A DNA stretch of 64,000 bases, taken from assembly GCA_025463515.1 (NCBI GenBank), contig JAODAQ010000035.1:1-64000 (forward strand), written 5' to 3'. Below, in pieces: positions 44,030 to 53,109 of this stretch. The notes beneath the pieces are model-generated. The model saw only the letters and a program-made list of their open reading frames with translations, was not told the origin of the DNA and did no database searches. Both the position numbers and the translations under genes were made by a program. Position 1 is the first letter of the stretch; the number at the start of each line of letters is the position of its first letter. The stretch comes from Rhodoglobus sp. Lineage in GTDB: Bacteria; Actinomycetota; Actinomycetes; Actinomycetales; Microbacteriaceae.

Positions 44030-45201
44030 GACACCTTCTCCTTCCGGCTGGCCTCGCGCCAGCCCTTCCTCGTCGGTTCGGTCGAGAGCCGGGTGACGAG
44101 CACCCGGAGAGTGCGGGACGCCTTGTCCCTGGGCTGGTCGATGATCACGGGCAGGCCGCGGTTGCTCGCCGCACCGACGCCCTTCGTGCGCGGGATGACG
44201 ATGTCCACACGAGCACCGATGGCGGTCTCGATGTCGGCGATGGTGAGGCCGGATGACCGGTCCCCCTGGTTCACGACCACCTGCCGCGAATCCGGGAGCA
44301 GCCCGAGCTCGTCGAGCACATCGAGCTCCTTGCGCATGCCGCGCACGCTCGACACGTCCATGCTCGTGACGGCGACCACGTCGGTCGCCTGCTCGAGGAC
44401 GGTCAGGGTGTGCTCGAGCAGCCCCGGCGAGGTGTCCACCACGACGTAGAGGAACTCGTCCGCGAGCTGGCGCAGCAGGTGCCCCACTTGAGCGGCCGTG
44501 ACGCGGTCGGCCGTAGCGGGCGACTCCGGCCCGCACAGCACGAGCAGGCCGGACGGATGCTTCGTGAGCACGGTCTTGAGCACGAGCGAGTCGCGCGCCG
44601 CCCCCTTCGCCACCGCGTGCTCCAGGAAGTACACCGGCTCGAGCCCGAGCGTCGAGGAGACGTCGCCGAACTGCAGGTCGAGGTCGACGAGGACGACGCA
44701 CCCGGGCTGGAGCAGGGCGAGCCCCACCGCGACGTTGCACGCGATCATGGTCTTGCCGACGCCGCCCTTCGGCGAGGCCACCGCGATAGTGCGGCCAGGG
44801 CCGAGGCGGCGAAGGGAGGGTGCCGGCCGGCCGGCAGCCGCGGCATCCATGGCGAATTCGTGGGCGCGCGCCACCATGAGGTCGATCGCGTCGAGGTCGA
44901 CTGTCGTCGGGAGCACGTCGCTGATGCCCGCGCGCATGGCCTCGACCATGATGTCGGGCTCGTCACTCACGATGGCCATCGAGTCGGCGTGCTGGCGCCC
45001 TGCCGAGGCAAGGGCGAGCGCGAGGTGGCGGGGCAGCTGGTGCCCGAACACGATGAGCTCCGGTCGCTCGGCCATGCGGCCGAGCCGGCCCGAGAACTGC
45101 TCGGGGTCGGTGGCGGGAATCACCACCATCTCCTCGGCGACGACAAGGCGCACCTGCCGCTCGAGGCGGCTGTCGGGTGCGACGAGGACTATCCGGCTCA
45201 C
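44026..45201 (-). CDS. Tad pilus localisation ATPase TadZ/CpaE
   Basis: The 391-residue protein has an N-terminal receiver-like domain (to about 125, with [21 protein letters not shown]) and a MinD/ParA-type ATPase domain with the deviant Walker [34 protein letters not shown] and [11 protein letters not shown]. TadZ positions the pilus machinery at the cell pole. The GTG start overlaps the cpaB stop. Confidence 0.92.
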   Translation of the reverse strand: MSRIVLVAPDSRLERQVRLVVAEEMVVIPATDPEQFSGRLGRMAERPELIVFGHQLPRHLALALASAGRQHADSMAIVSDEPDIMVEAMRAGISDVLPTTVDLDAIDLMVARAHEFAMDAAAAGRPAPSLRRLGPGRTIAVASPKGGVGKTMIACNVAVGLALLQPGCVVLVDLDLQFGDVSSTLGLEPVYFLEHAVAKGAARDSLVLKTVLTKHPSGLLVLCGPESPATADRVTAAQVGHLLRQLADEFLYVVVDTSPGLLEHTLTVLEQATDVVAVTSMDVSSVRGMRKELDVLDELGLLPDSRQVVVNQGDRSSGLTIADIETAIGARVDIVIPRTKGVGAASNRGLPVIIDQPRDKASRTLRVLVTRLSTEPTRKGWREASRKEKVS

Positions 45202-45911
45202 CCTGCGAACACCCCCCGGGTGACGGCGCCGCTGGCTGGCGCCGTGACGTCCTTCGACTGCTTGGACAGGTAGACCTGGCCGAACTCGAGCTGGTAGACG
45301 ATGCGCTGCGCCTGGTCGGCCGTCACCGCGAGGTTCACGAGGATCACGCCCGAGGTCTGCGCCGTCGCCGGGTCGATGGAGCTGTCGTGCACCACCGAGG
45401 TCACGAGCACCTTGCTCTCCACGAGCTGCGTGCGCGCGGGCTCGACGTTGTCGGTCGGCAGGCTGCCGAACACCCCGACGAGATCGCCCGCGACGAGCGA
45501 GCCGCCCACGACGCGCTGCACGTCGAGCGAGACCGAGATCTCCTGCATGCCCTTCGGGACGGCGGCAGTTCCGCCGTTGGCGCCGAAGTCGGCCGGCTTG
45601 ACGAAGCGTGACGCGAGCACCTGCTCCCCCGGCTCGAGCGACACGGCGGCGACGAGGCCGTCGAGGTCCGCGACATCCGTGATGGCGCCGTCTGCCACGT
45701 ACGCGACGGGTACTGACCTGACGTCGACAGTCGTGCCGAGCTCGGCGCCGGCGGTGCCCGCGGGGATCTCGTCCTGCACGACGAGCACCTCCGTGAGCTT
45801 GGCGCCGTCGAAGGCGCGCTCGTCGGCCCCGCGGACGTAGCTGATGAGCAGCACCGCCCCGACGACGGCGAGCACTGCGGCGAGTACCACCGCGATGATC
45901 CTGGTTGTCAT
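45198..45911 (-). CDS. cpaB: Flp pilus assembly protein CpaB/RcpC
   Basis: The 237-residue protein has an N-terminal signal anchor (IIAVVLAAVLAVVGAVLLISYV) and a SAF domain (LVVQDEIPAGTAG to LASRFVKPADF), then the RcpC C-terminal region. In diderms it sits with the secretin; here no secretin gene is present, in line with a single-membrane cell. Confidence 0.9.
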   Translation of the reverse strand: MTTRIIAVVLAAVLAVVGAVLLISYVRGADERAFDGAKLTEVLVVQDEIPAGTAGAELGTTVDVRSVPVAYVADGAITDVADLDGLVAAVSLEPGEQVLASRFVKPADFGANGGTAAVPKGMQEISVSLDVQRVVGGSLVAGDLVGVFGSLPTDNVEPARTQLVESKVLVTSVVHDSSIDPATAQTSGVILVNLAVTADQAQRIVYQLEFGQVYLSKQSKDVTAPASGAVTRGVFAG

Positions 45912-45942
45912 GCTGTTTCCCCCATGTTGTTGGTGCTGCTGG

Positions 45943-46932
45943 TTATGCGATGAGTTGCACGCCCGCGATGCGCTGTTTGGCCTCGTCGGGTGTCAGGTAG
46001 CCGACCAGGTAGCCCTGGAGGCCCTGGCAGGCGGGCAGTTCGAGCCCGAGCAGCTCAGGGCACTTCGGGTCGCCCGGCATGTACTTGGGTCCGCCGAGCG
46101 AGATCCCGAGCACGTTGAGGCTCTGGAAGTCGTAGCCGGTGAGCTGGATGAGCGCGTACTTCTCCACCGGGTAGCCGTGGCCGAGCAGCACGCCGTTCAC
46201 GATGATGTCGGTCAGCACGTGGCTGTACACCGGGACGATGATCTCCTTGCCGACGAGCGCGTTGACCATCGAGACGCACTCCGAGGGCAGCAGGTTCGAG
46301 AGCACGCCACCCACGTAGGTGAGCAGATCGACGTCGAAGGTGCAGTCGTCGCCGACGGCCCAGCTCGCGCCGAGCACGCCCGTGACGTCGCCGAGGAGCC
46401 CGCAGGAGGTGGTCAAGAGGTTCAGCACCCCCAGCGCGTCCGTGCGCAGGAAGACCTTCGTCGTCGCCGACGCCGCCGGCAGTGCGCACTCGTGGAACGC
46501 GAGCGGCAGCGGCGTGACCGGCTGGGTCCACTGGGCTGTGGCCGACGCCGTGAGGCCCTTCGAGGCATCCCCGAACAGGCCGGAGAAGATCCCGATCTGC
46601 GTGCTCGTCGCGGTGACCTTGACGGTCGACGATGTGAACACCGGGATGCCCACGCTCGCGTCGCCCAGGTTGTCGGTACCGAGCTCCATCGCCGTCGAGC
46701 TCGCAGTAGACAGCACCGCCGACGCGCAACTCGCGAGAGTCGTGCCGGACGAGCCCGCGCACTGCTGCGCGATACCGAGGGCGGCGGCATCCGCTGCCTC
46801 TTGCAGTTGGGCTCGTCGGGCCTGGGTGGCGCCGATGTCGATGACGAGCGCCGCCATGGCCAGCACGGCGGTCATCGAGATCGCGACGATCACTGCGACC
46901 GCGCCGTGCTCGTCGCTCGCTCGCTGCTGCAT
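45943..46932 (-). CDS. TadG-like pilus-associated protein
   Basis: The 329-residue protein starts HGAVAVIVAISMTAVLAMAALVIDIGATQARRAQLQEAADAAALG, the TadG/TadE N-terminal membrane helix followed by the AADAAALG motif. The rest is an extracytoplasmic domain with eight or more cysteines that probably pair. I took the ATG at 46932, which overlaps the tadE stop as TAATG; an ATG at 46944 is in frame. Confidence 0.85.
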   Translation of the reverse strand: MQQRASDEHGAVAVIVAISMTAVLAMAALVIDIGATQARRAQLQEAADAAALGIAQQCAGSSGTTLASCASAVLSTASSTAMELGTDNLGDASVGIPVFTSSTVKVTATSTQIGIFSGLFGDASKGLTASATAQWTQPVTPLPLAFHECALPAASATTKVFLRTDALGVLNLLTTSCGLLGDVTGVLGASWAVGDDCTFDVDLLTYVGGVLSNLLPSECVSMVNALVGKEIIVPVYSHVLTDIIVNGVLLGHGYPVEKYALIQLTGYDFQSLNVLGISLGGPKYMPGDPKCPELLGLELPACQGLQGYLVGYLTPDEAKQRIAGVQLIA

Positions 46933-47330
46933 TAGCCGAAACATCTGCGCGTCGACTTTCCCTCGAGGCCGACGGTCGCCCCGAACATGCCCGTGAGATA
47001 GGGCTTGTCGTAGTCGATCGTCACCGAGACGTTGGTCGTCGCCGAGCAGGTGCCGGGCGTGATGACGATGTCGGCAGCGGTGACCGCCGGCGTCAGGCCG
47101 ATAGCGGCGTTGATCACGGCGGTGCGCGCCTGTCCGACATCGCCGGAGACGGCCATCGTGCGCGCACCCTCGCGGGCGGCGCTCGTGAGCATCAGCTGGG
47201 TGTTGAACACCGAGCCGTACTCGATGATGCCGATGAGCACCAGTATGAGCACCGGGAACACCAGGGCGAACTCGACAGCGGCAGCGCCGCGGTCGTTCCC
47301 CCAGATGCTCTTCCTGAATAGCCGTCGCAT
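46932..47330 (-). CDS. tadE: TadE-like pseudopilin
   Basis: The 132-residue protein has the TadE N-terminus DRGAAAVEFALVFPVLILVLIGIIEYG, with the prepilin-type site G-AAAVEF and one membrane helix, then a small outer domain with AAREGARTMAVSGD and two cysteines. It is separated from flp by 82 nt. Confidence 0.92.
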   Translation of the reverse strand: MRRLFRKSIWGNDRGAAAVEFALVFPVLILVLIGIIEYGSVFNTQLMLTSAAREGARTMAVSGDVGQARTAVINAAIGLTPAVTAADIVITPGTCSATTNVSVTIDYDKPYLTGMFGATVGLEGKSTRRCFG

Positions 47331-47412
47331 GGCAAACCCTCCCCGTTCACACGCAGGCGAAGAACAGCGGGCGCCCCGCGGAAGGGGCGACCGTGCTCGA
47401 AAGGGTGAGTTG

Positions 47413-47601
47413 CTACTTGAGCTTGTCGTTGATGTCGTCGAAGAAGCCCTGGAGGTTGGTACCCAGGAGCGCGACGGCGGTGACGATCACGACGGCGATG
47501 AGGCCCACGATGAGGCCGTACTCGACGGCGGTGGCGCCGGTCTCCTCGCGGGTGAGGCGAGTGCGGGCGTCGACGAACAGTTTGGTGATTGCGTTAAACA
47601 T
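47413..47601 (-). CDS. flp: Flp-family type IVb pilin
   Basis: The 62-residue pilin has the leader ending EETG, cleavage before ATAVEYGLIVGLIAVVIV (Glu5, Tyr6) and a single hydrophobic helix. AGGGGGA lies 5 nt before the ATG, one of the strongest ribosome sites of the window, fitting the most abundant subunit. The TadV peptidase encoded just upstream should process it. Confidence 0.96.
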   Translation of the reverse strand: MFNAITKLFVDARTRLTREETGATAVEYGLIVGLIAVVIVTAVALLGTNLQGFFDDINDKLK

Positions 47602-47652
47602 GACAGTTCCCCCTGCATGTCAATGCGCGATGGCCCCCCTTGGCGCACTTGA

Positions 47653-47658
47653 ACTGTA
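47653..47658 (-). promoter_or_regulatory. Candidate -10 box of the flp-tad transcript
   Basis: TACAGT lies about 52 nt before the flp ATG in the 87-nt gap after tadV; the -35 is weak. Confidence 0.35.
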
Positions 47659-47688
47659 GCGCTTTCGGCCACCGATATATGGCCCGTC

Positions 47689-48225
47689 TTAGGGGGTGAC
47701 GAAGGGGGTGATCGCGACGGCGATCCAGAGGCCGACGAGCATCCACGGGCCGAACGGAATCGCGGTCTTGCGCGTCGCGCGGCCCGCCACGATGCCGATC
47801 AGGCCGACGATGCCGCCCACGAGGAACCCCGCGAACGCCGCGACGAGAACCGTCTCCCAGCCGAGGTAGCCGGCGTAGAGCCCGACGAGCGCGGCGAGCT
47901 TCACGTCGCCCATGCCCATCCCCCGCGGCGAGATGAGGGCGAGCACGAGATACAGCACGAACAGCGCCGCGCCGCCGGCGAGAGCGGTGAGCCCCTTCGA
48001 GAGGTCGCCGTCCAGGAGTGCCGCCCCGAGAAGCAACGGCACGGATGCCCCCACCGCCGGCAGCACGATGCGGTTGGGCAGCCGCCGCTGGGTGAGGTCG
48101 ATCCACGACAGCGCGGCGCTGACCACGACGAGGCCCAGGAACGGGAGCTCCGCCCAACTGCCGCAGAGCCGCCACACCGCGATCGCCGCGGCCGCAGCCG
48201 TGCATCCGGCGATCGCTATTCGCAT
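47689..48225 (-). CDS. Prepilin peptidase TadV/CpaA (A24 family)
   Basis: The ATG at 48225 (MRIAIAGCTAAAAAIAV) gives 178 residues with about six helices. The catalytic aspartates are in LSWIDLTQRRLPN (about residue 45) and SPRGMGMGDVKLAALVG (about 102). It lacks the methylase domain of PilD, as usual for TadV. It processes Flp and the TadE/TadG-type pseudopilins. Confidence 0.92.
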   Translation of the reverse strand: MRIAIAGCTAAAAAIAVWRLCGSWAELPFLGLVVVSAALSWIDLTQRRLPNRIVLPAVGASVPLLLGAALLDGDLSKGLTALAGGAALFVLYLVLALISPRGMGMGDVKLAALVGLYAGYLGWETVLVAAFAGFLVGGIVGLIGIVAGRATRKTAIPFGPWMLVGLWIAVAITPFVTP

Positions 48226-48451
48226 GGTGAGGAGTATGGCGGAACTGGCGCGCACACCGGCGGACGTCCCCACAGCCGCGACGATGATTGCCGCCACGGG
48301 AGGCGGGGCTCTGTCTGGGCAACGTATGGCGGATGTATGCCTGTTGTCGAAACTGGGCCCCGGAGGCAGGGGACGGGCCGAGGCCGGGACGGGCGCGGTC
48401 GGGACGGCCGCGGTCGGGGCGACTGACCGCGGCGCGACACGGTTAAATGAC

Positions 48452-48479
48452 AAAACCCCCGGTTGAGACCGGGGGTTTT
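48452..48479. terminator. Bidirectional intrinsic terminator after tRNA-Glu
   Basis: The stem CCCCCGGT/ACCGGGGG has a TGAG loop and is flanked by AAAA and TTTT, so it works from both sides. It lies 8 nt after the tRNA-Glu 3' end. Confidence 0.9.
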
Positions 48480-48487
48480 CGCTATTG

Positions 48488-48560
48488 TGACCCCAGCGGG
48501 ATTCGAACCCGCGTTACCGCCGTGAGAGGGCGGCGTACTAGGCCTCTATACGATGGGGCC
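48488..48560 (-). tRNA. tRNA-Glu (CTC)
   Basis: The 73-nt sequence opens GGCCCCATCGTATAGAGG and has an anticodon arm CCGCC-CTCTCAC-GGCGG with anticodon CTC and a T arm CGCGGGTTCGAATCCCGC. The CCA end is not encoded. Confidence 0.95.
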
Positions 48561-48627
48561 GTCACGACAACTTTACGAGTATGCCATACCGGGCGAGGCC
48601 TCGCCAAACACGGGGGAAAGGATCAGA

Positions 48628-49062
48628 GTGCGGCGCCCTTTCCTAGTGCTCGCCACGGTCATCGCGACGACCCTCGTGCTGTCGGGGTGCGACGTGCTCG
48701 CCCCCACCCGGGACGTCGACGGGAAGATCGTCAAGGCCCTCGAGATGCCGTCGATCGACGCCTGGGTCGGCGACTGCTTCACCTTCGTCGACGGCAGCAA
48801 TCTCGCCCTTGCGACGGTGGTGCCGTGCTCCGATCCGCACACGCACGTCGTCATCGGCAGGGGCACCCTGACGCAGAAGCGCATCGACTACTTCGAGACT
48901 CTCCAGGTCGCCGTCATCTCGGCCTGCAAGGACCGCGTGAGCATCTACGGCTCGCAGCAGGGCGTCGACCCGGAGCCGGAGTACATCGTCTCCTCGAAGA
49001 GCGCCCCGGACGGCGCCACGACCATGTACTACTCGTGCTTGGTGAAGGACTCCCCGGCCTGA
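48628..49062 (+). CDS. Lipoprotein with septum-formation-like domain
   Basis: The GTG at 48628 has GAAAGGA 7 nt upstream; a longer frame would start inside the tRNA gene and is rejected. The 144-residue protein has a lipobox (TTLVLSGC) and the pattern VGDCFTFVDGSNLALATVVPCSDPHTHVVIG, like the septum-formation family (GDCF...VPC..PH). Further cysteines at ISACKD and YYSCLV can form disulfides. Its 3' end overlaps the diacylglycerol kinase gene by 34 nt, tail to tail. Confidence 0.83.
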   Translation: MRRPFLVLATVIATTLVLSGCDVLAPTRDVDGKIVKALEMPSIDAWVGDCFTFVDGSNLALATVVPCSDPHTHVVIGRGTLTQKRIDYFETLQVAVISACKDRVSIYGSQQGVDPEPEYIVSSKSAPDGATTMYYSCLVKDSPA

Positions 49063-49976
49063 TCGAGGATTCGCATCGCCTTCGGCACCACCTCGATGTC
49101 GAGCGGCAGTAGTCCGATGCGCTCGCCGTCGGCGTAGGCGACCACGCCCTCCGACTCGATGCGGATCTTCTTGGCGCGGTGGATCGCCACTCGCGGGTCG
49201 GTGACGTGCTCGCCCTTGAACACGCGCGGGAAGATCCGCAGGAACGAGATGCGCGACAGCGCCTGCACCACCAGGACGTCGAGGAGGCCGTCGTCGACGA
49301 GGGCATCGGGAGTGACCTTCATGCCCCCGCCCAAGGAGATGTTGTTGCCGACACTGATGAGCGCGCCCGTGGTGACGATCTCCCTGCCGTCAAGCACGAG
49401 GCGGTACGGGATCGGCTTGAGCTTGGCGAGCTCGAGGCCGAGCGCGATCAGGTAGCGGCTGGGGCCCTTCGGGTGCTCCATGTTGTTCGCGCGCTCATTG
49501 ACGATCGCGTCGAACCCCGCGGAGAGCACGCACGCGAACCAGCGCACCGCAGGCACGCCGTCCTCCAGGTACTCGACCCGGCCTGCGTCGATCGGCCGCG
49601 ACGGGCGGTCGAGGGATGCCACGAGCGACTCGATCGCGGCCTCGGTGTTCTCGTGCGGGATGCCGAGACCTCGGGCCATGTCGTTGCCCGTTCCGGAGGG
49701 CACGAGCCCCAGCGGGACCTTCGTGCCCACAACGAGGTTCGTGCCGAGGTTCACCATGCCGTCGCCGCCCACGACGATGAGCGCATCGGGCTTGCCCGCC
49801 ACCGCTTTGCGGCCCGCAGTCATGAGCTGCTCGAAGTCCGGCTCCTGCAGGCTCGTCACGTCGTGGCCGAGGGCACGGAGCGTCTGCACGACGGCGGGGC
49901 CGACGTCGCGCCCCTTGCCGAACGATGCTGTCGGGTTGATCGCCACTACCAGGCGCTTCGGCTTCGTCGTCGTCAC
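49029..49976 (-). CDS. Diacylglycerol/lipid kinase (DgkB/YegS family)
   Basis: From the GTG at 49976 (VTTTKPKRLVVAINPTAS) the protein has 315 residues. The catalytic domain has LIVVGGDGMVNLG, VPSGTGNDMARGLG and, in the C-terminal half, ISVGNNISLGGGMKVTPDALVDDGLLD. It phosphorylates diacylglycerol or a similar lipid. The frame upstream of 49976 reads through a REP-like element and is not part of the gene. Confidence 0.92.
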   Translation of the reverse strand: MTTTKPKRLVVAINPTASFGKGRDVGPAVVQTLRALGHDVTSLQEPDFEQLMTAGRKAVAGKPDALIVVGGDGMVNLGTNLVVGTKVPLGLVPSGTGNDMARGLGIPHENTEAAIESLVASLDRPSRPIDAGRVEYLEDGVPAVRWFACVLSAGFDAIVNERANNMEHPKGPSRYLIALGLELAKLKPIPYRLVLDGREIVTTGALISVGNNISLGGGMKVTPDALVDDGLLDVLVVQALSRISFLRIFPRVFKGEHVTDPRVAIHRAKKIRIESEGVVAYADGERIGLLPLDIEVVPKAMRILDQAGESFTKHE

Positions 49977-49998
49977 GCGCTCAAGTATGGCGGTCTTG

Positions 49999-50074
49999 CG
50001 GGTTGAGTAGCGCGCTCTGGCGCGCGTATCGAAACCCGGTTTCGATACGGCCGCGGGCGGCCTACTCAACCCGC
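49999..50074. repeat. REP-like palindromic element
   Basis: GCGGGTTGAGTAGCGCG opens and GGCCTACTCAACCCGC closes the element, with GTATCGAAACC/GGTTTCGATACGG in the middle. It fills the gap between the copB stop (50079) and the lipid kinase start. Confidence 0.88.
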
Positions 50075-50078
50075 CTGT

Positions 50079-52109
50079 CTACCGAAGGCGCAGCAGCCGC
50101 AGCAGCTGCGCGTTCGCCGCCACGACGATCGTCGACACCGACATGAACACGGCGGCGAGCGCCGGCGGCAGCAGGATGCCAGCGCCGAACAGCACCCCCG
50201 CCGCGAGCGGGATTCCCACGGCGTTGTAGCCGGTCGCCCAGAAGAGGTTCTGCAGCTCCTTGCGCCACGTCGCGCGGCTCAGTGTGAGGGTCTCGGCGAC
50301 GCCGCGGGGGTCGCTCGACGCCAGCACGATGCCTGCCGACTCGATCGCGACATCCGTGCCCGCCCCGATGGCGATGCCCACGTCGGCCGTCGCCAGGGCG
50401 GGGGCGTCGTTGACGCCGTCGCCGACCATCGCGACCTTGGAGCCGTCGGCCTGCAGCTTGGCGACCACCTCGGACTTCTGCCCGGGCAGCACCTCGGCGA
50501 ACACCTCGTCGATGCCGAGCTTTCCCGCCACCCAGTCGCCGACCTCGTGCGAGTCGCCGGTGAGCATCGCCACCCGCACCCCGCGCTTCTTCAGCAGCGC
50601 GACGGCCTCCGCCGACTCGGGGCGGATCGTGTCCGCAAGGGCGATCATGCCGAGGATGCTCGATCCCTCGATCAGGTACACCACGGTCGCTCCCCCGGCG
50701 GCGACCTCGCGGGTCTCGTTGACGAGCTCGGACGGCAGCTCGAGGCCCCGCTCGGTCACGACGCGGCGGCTCGCCACGGTGAGCTCGCGGTCGCCGACCG
50801 TGGCCGTCACGCCGCGCCCCGCGAGGGACGAGAAGCCCTTCGACCGCGGCACCTTGAGCTTGCGCTCCTTGGCGGCCTCGACGATGGCGCGCGCGATGGC
50901 GTGCTCAGACTTCGACTCGACGGCCGCGGCGAGCGCGAGCACCTCGTCGTCGACCTCGCCGATGACGCCCTGACGCCCGGTGGTCAGCGTGCCGGTCTTG
51001 TCGAACAGCACGACGCTGATACCCCGCGCCTCCTCGAGGGCGAGCCGGTTCTTCACGAGGATGCCGTTGCGGGCCCCGAGCGCCGTCGAGATCTGCGACA
51101 CGAGCGGGATGGCTAGGCCGAGTGCGTGCGGGCACGCGATCACGAGCACGCTCACGACGCGCTCGAGCACGAAGGCGGGGTCGTCGGGCCGGATGAACAG
51201 CCACACGACCAGCGTCACGATCGCCGCTCCCAGCGCGACGTAGAACAAGAGCGCCGCCGCGCGGTCGGCGAGGAGCTGGGCGGTCGACTTACTGGACTGC
51301 GCATCCGCGACGAGCTTCATGATGCCCGCGAGCGCGGTCTCGCCGCCGGTCTTGGTGACGCGGATGGTGAGCGCGCCGGAGCCGTTCACGCTGCCGGCGA
51401 TGACCGCGGAACCGGTCTTCTTGTCGACCGCAGCCGACTCGCCCGTGAGGAGGGACTCGTTGACATCAGAGGCGCCATCGACCACCTCGCCGTCCACCGG
51501 GATGGAGGCGCCGGGCCGCACGAGCACGTGGTCGCCGACCGTGAGCGAGGAGACGGCCACTGGCATGACGTGGTCGCCGTGGACCAGGTCGGCCTCGTCG
51601 GGCAGCAGCTTCGCGAGCTCGCCCAGCGCGTCCTGGGCACCCATGACCGCGGACATCTCGATCCAATGGCCGAGCAGCATGATCGTGATGAGGGTCGCGA
51701 GCTCCCACCAGAAGTCCATGCCCGGCAGCCCGAGCGTCACGGCGATGCTGTAGCCGAGAGCGACCACGATCGCGAGGGAGATGAGCGTCATCATCCCGGG
51801 CTGCTTCGAACGGAGCTCGGTGACGGCGCCCTTCAGGAATACGAGGCCGCCGTACAGGAAGATGGCGATGCCGAAGACGGCGGGGATGTACTGGCTGCCC
51901 GGGAAGCGCGGGCCGCTGAGGCCGAGGATGTCCTGCAGGCCCATCGAGAAGACGAGGGTCGGGATCGTCAGGATGAGGCTGAGCCAGAACTTGCGCCGGA
52001 AGACGGCGGGGTCGTGGGCGGAGTGGTCGCCGTGGCCCGCGTGGCCCTCGTGCTCGTGGTGCTCGTGGTGGGCTTCGACGGGCTCAGCCGGCGAGTGCGT
52101 GTGATCCAT
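50079..52109 (-). CDS. copB: Copper-translocating P1B-type ATPase (CopB-like)
   Basis: The 676-residue pump starts at the ATG at 52109 with a His-rich tail ([20 protein letters not shown]) in place of a CxxC domain. The membrane metal site is [12 protein letters not shown], the CPH form typical of CopB (P1B-3). [26 protein letters not shown] are the A, P and hinge motifs. In the N domain the usual SEHP reads SEHA. csoR lies 2 nt upstream in the same transcript. A REP-derived SPAEPVEA stretch lies at residues about 6-13. It probably exports Cu(I), Cu(II) or Ag(I). Confidence 0.93.
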   Translation of the reverse strand: MDHTHSPAEPVEAHHEHHEHEGHAGHGDHSAHDPAVFRRKFWLSLILTIPTLVFSMGLQDILGLSGPRFPGSQYIPAVFGIAIFLYGGLVFLKGAVTELRSKQPGMMTLISLAIVVALGYSIAVTLGLPGMDFWWELATLITIMLLGHWIEMSAVMGAQDALGELAKLLPDEADLVHGDHVMPVAVSSLTVGDHVLVRPGASIPVDGEVVDGASDVNESLLTGESAAVDKKTGSAVIAGSVNGSGALTIRVTKTGGETALAGIMKLVADAQSSKSTAQLLADRAAALLFYVALGAAIVTLVVWLFIRPDDPAFVLERVVSVLVIACPHALGLAIPLVSQISTALGARNGILVKNRLALEEARGISVVLFDKTGTLTTGRQGVIGEVDDEVLALAAAVESKSEHAIARAIVEAAKERKLKVPRSKGFSSLAGRGVTATVGDRELTVASRRVVTERGLELPSELVNETREVAAGGATVVYLIEGSSILGMIALADTIRPESAEAVALLKKRGVRVAMLTGDSHEVGDWVAGKLGIDEVFAEVLPGQKSEVVAKLQADGSKVAMVGDGVNDAPALATADVGIAIGAGTDVAIESAGIVLASSDPRGVAETLTLSRATWRKELQNLFWATGYNAVGIPLAAGVLFGAGILLPPALAAVFMSVSTIVVAANAQLLRLLRLR
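52074..52094. repeat. Short REP-like copy in frame in the copB N-terminus
   Basis: GGCTTCGACGGGCTCAGCCG matches the GGTTTCGACAGGCTCAACC arm of the repeat family and encodes AEPVEA on the minus strand. Confidence 0.5.
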
Positions 52110-52111
52110 AT

Positions 52112-52387
52112 TCAGTCTCCCCTGACGTTGTTGAGCTCGTAGACCTTGAGCAGCTCGTCGACCGCGACATCCTGCTGGCCGTTCGCGAACATGTCGGCGA
52201 CGTGGGTGCGCAGGTGGTTCTCGACGAGGAGCTTGTTGAGGCTTCGCAGCGACTTCTGGATGGCGAGGGACTGCGTGATGATGTCCATGCAGTAGTCCTC
52301 GTTCTCCACCATCTTCTCGAGGCCCCGCATCTGGCCCTCGAGGATCTTCGTCCTGTGCAGCGCACGCTTCTTGATGTCCGCGATCAT
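52112..52387 (-). CDS. csoR: CsoR/RcnR-family metal-sensing repressor
   Basis: The 91-residue all-helical DUF156 protein has metal-ligand positions Cys33, His58 and His62 (YCMDII, NHLRTHV). The classic copper sensor has Cys-His-Cys at these places, so the third Cys is His here, part of the way to RcnR-type ligands. It precedes copB by 2 nt. A perfect C-tract/G-tract palindrome overlaps its -10 box, so it probably represses itself and copB. Confidence 0.92.
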   Translation of the reverse strand: MIADIKKRALHRTKILEGQMRGLEKMVENEDYCMDIITQSLAIQKSLRSLNKLLVENHLRTHVADMFANGQQDVAVDELLKVYELNNVRGD

Positions 52388-52393
52388 GGAACC

Positions 52394-52428
52394 ATGATAC
52401 CCCCCGGGGGTATTCCCGGGAATACGCT
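52394..52428. promoter_or_regulatory. CsoR operator with divergent leaderless promoters
   Basis: ATACCCCCCGGGGGTAT (52397-52413) is a G-tract CsoR-type palindrome. It overlaps TATCAT on the minus strand (52394-52399), 6 nt before the csoR ATG. TACGCT on the plus strand (52423-52428) lies 6 nt before the hydrolase ATG at 52435, so copper might also influence that gene. Confidence 0.75.
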
Positions 52429-52434
52429 ACGGAT

Positions 52435-53073
52435 ATGAAGCTGACGAAGTACGAGCACTCCTGCCTGGTCATCTCGAAGGGCGATGCGACGCTCGTGATC
52501 GACCCGGGATCGTTCACCACCCCGCTCACCGACATCAGCGGCGTCGTGGCGATCGTGATCACCCACGAGCACGCCGACCACTGGACCGCCGAGCAGCTCA
52601 ACCGCCTCCTCGACCGCAACCCGAGCGCGCGCATCCTCGGGCCCGCCGGTGTGGCGGCAGCCGCGACCGACTTCCAGATCGAGACCGTCAAGGGCGGCGA
52701 CTCGGTCGACATCGAGCCCTTCACCCTCCAGTTCTTCGGCGAGAAGCACGCCGTCATCCACTCGTCGATCCCGATCGTGGACAACGTGGGCGTGCTCGTC
52801 GACGGCTCGCTGTACTACGCCGGCGACTCGTACACGGTGCCCGAGGGCATCGAGGTCGAGACCCTCGCTGTGCCGATCGGCGCGCCCTGGCTCAAGATCG
52901 GCGAGGCGATGGACTACGTGCTCGAGGTCAAGCCGCGCCGGTCGTTCCCGGTGCACGAGGCCGTGCTCTCGCAGATCGGCAAGACCATGACGCAGGCGCG
53001 AATCGAGGCGGTCACGACCCAGGGCGGCGGAGAGTTCTTCGTGCTCGAGGCCGGGGAGTCGTTCGACCTCTAG
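52435..53073 (+). CDS. MBL-fold metallo-hydrolase (UlaG-like)
   Basis: The 212-residue protein has ITHEHADHWTAEQL (HxHxDH, about residues 43-56), a His in EKHAVIHSS and a ligand aspartate in YYAGDSYTVP, so it should bind two metal ions. Short UlaG-like lactonase/phosphodiesterase relatives vary in substrate. It is divergent from csoR with its own leaderless-type start and ends at a half REP-like element. Confidence 0.88.
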   Translation: MKLTKYEHSCLVISKGDATLVIDPGSFTTPLTDISGVVAIVITHEHADHWTAEQLNRLLDRNPSARILGPAGVAAAATDFQIETVKGGDSVDIEPFTLQFFGEKHAVIHSSIPIVDNVGVLVDGSLYYAGDSYTVPEGIEVETLAVPIGAPWLKIGEAMDYVLEVKPRRSFPVHEAVLSQIGKTMTQARIEAVTTQGGGEFFVLEAGESFDL

Positions 53074-53074
53074 A

Positions 53075-53109
53075 TTTCGATACGGCCGCGGGCGGCCTAC
53101 TCAACCCGC
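53075..53109. repeat. Half REP-like element
   Basis: Only the right arm is present (TTTCGATACGGCCGCGGGCG and CCTACTCAACCCGCC). It fills the gap between the convergent MBL and DUF2207 genes and abuts the DUF2207 TAG stop. Confidence 0.75.

Noticed and set aside
48553-48627. N-terminal extension of the septum-formation-like lipoprotein
   Set aside because: It begins inside the tRNA-Glu gene; the GTG at 48628 has a ribosome site and a lipoprotein signal right after it.
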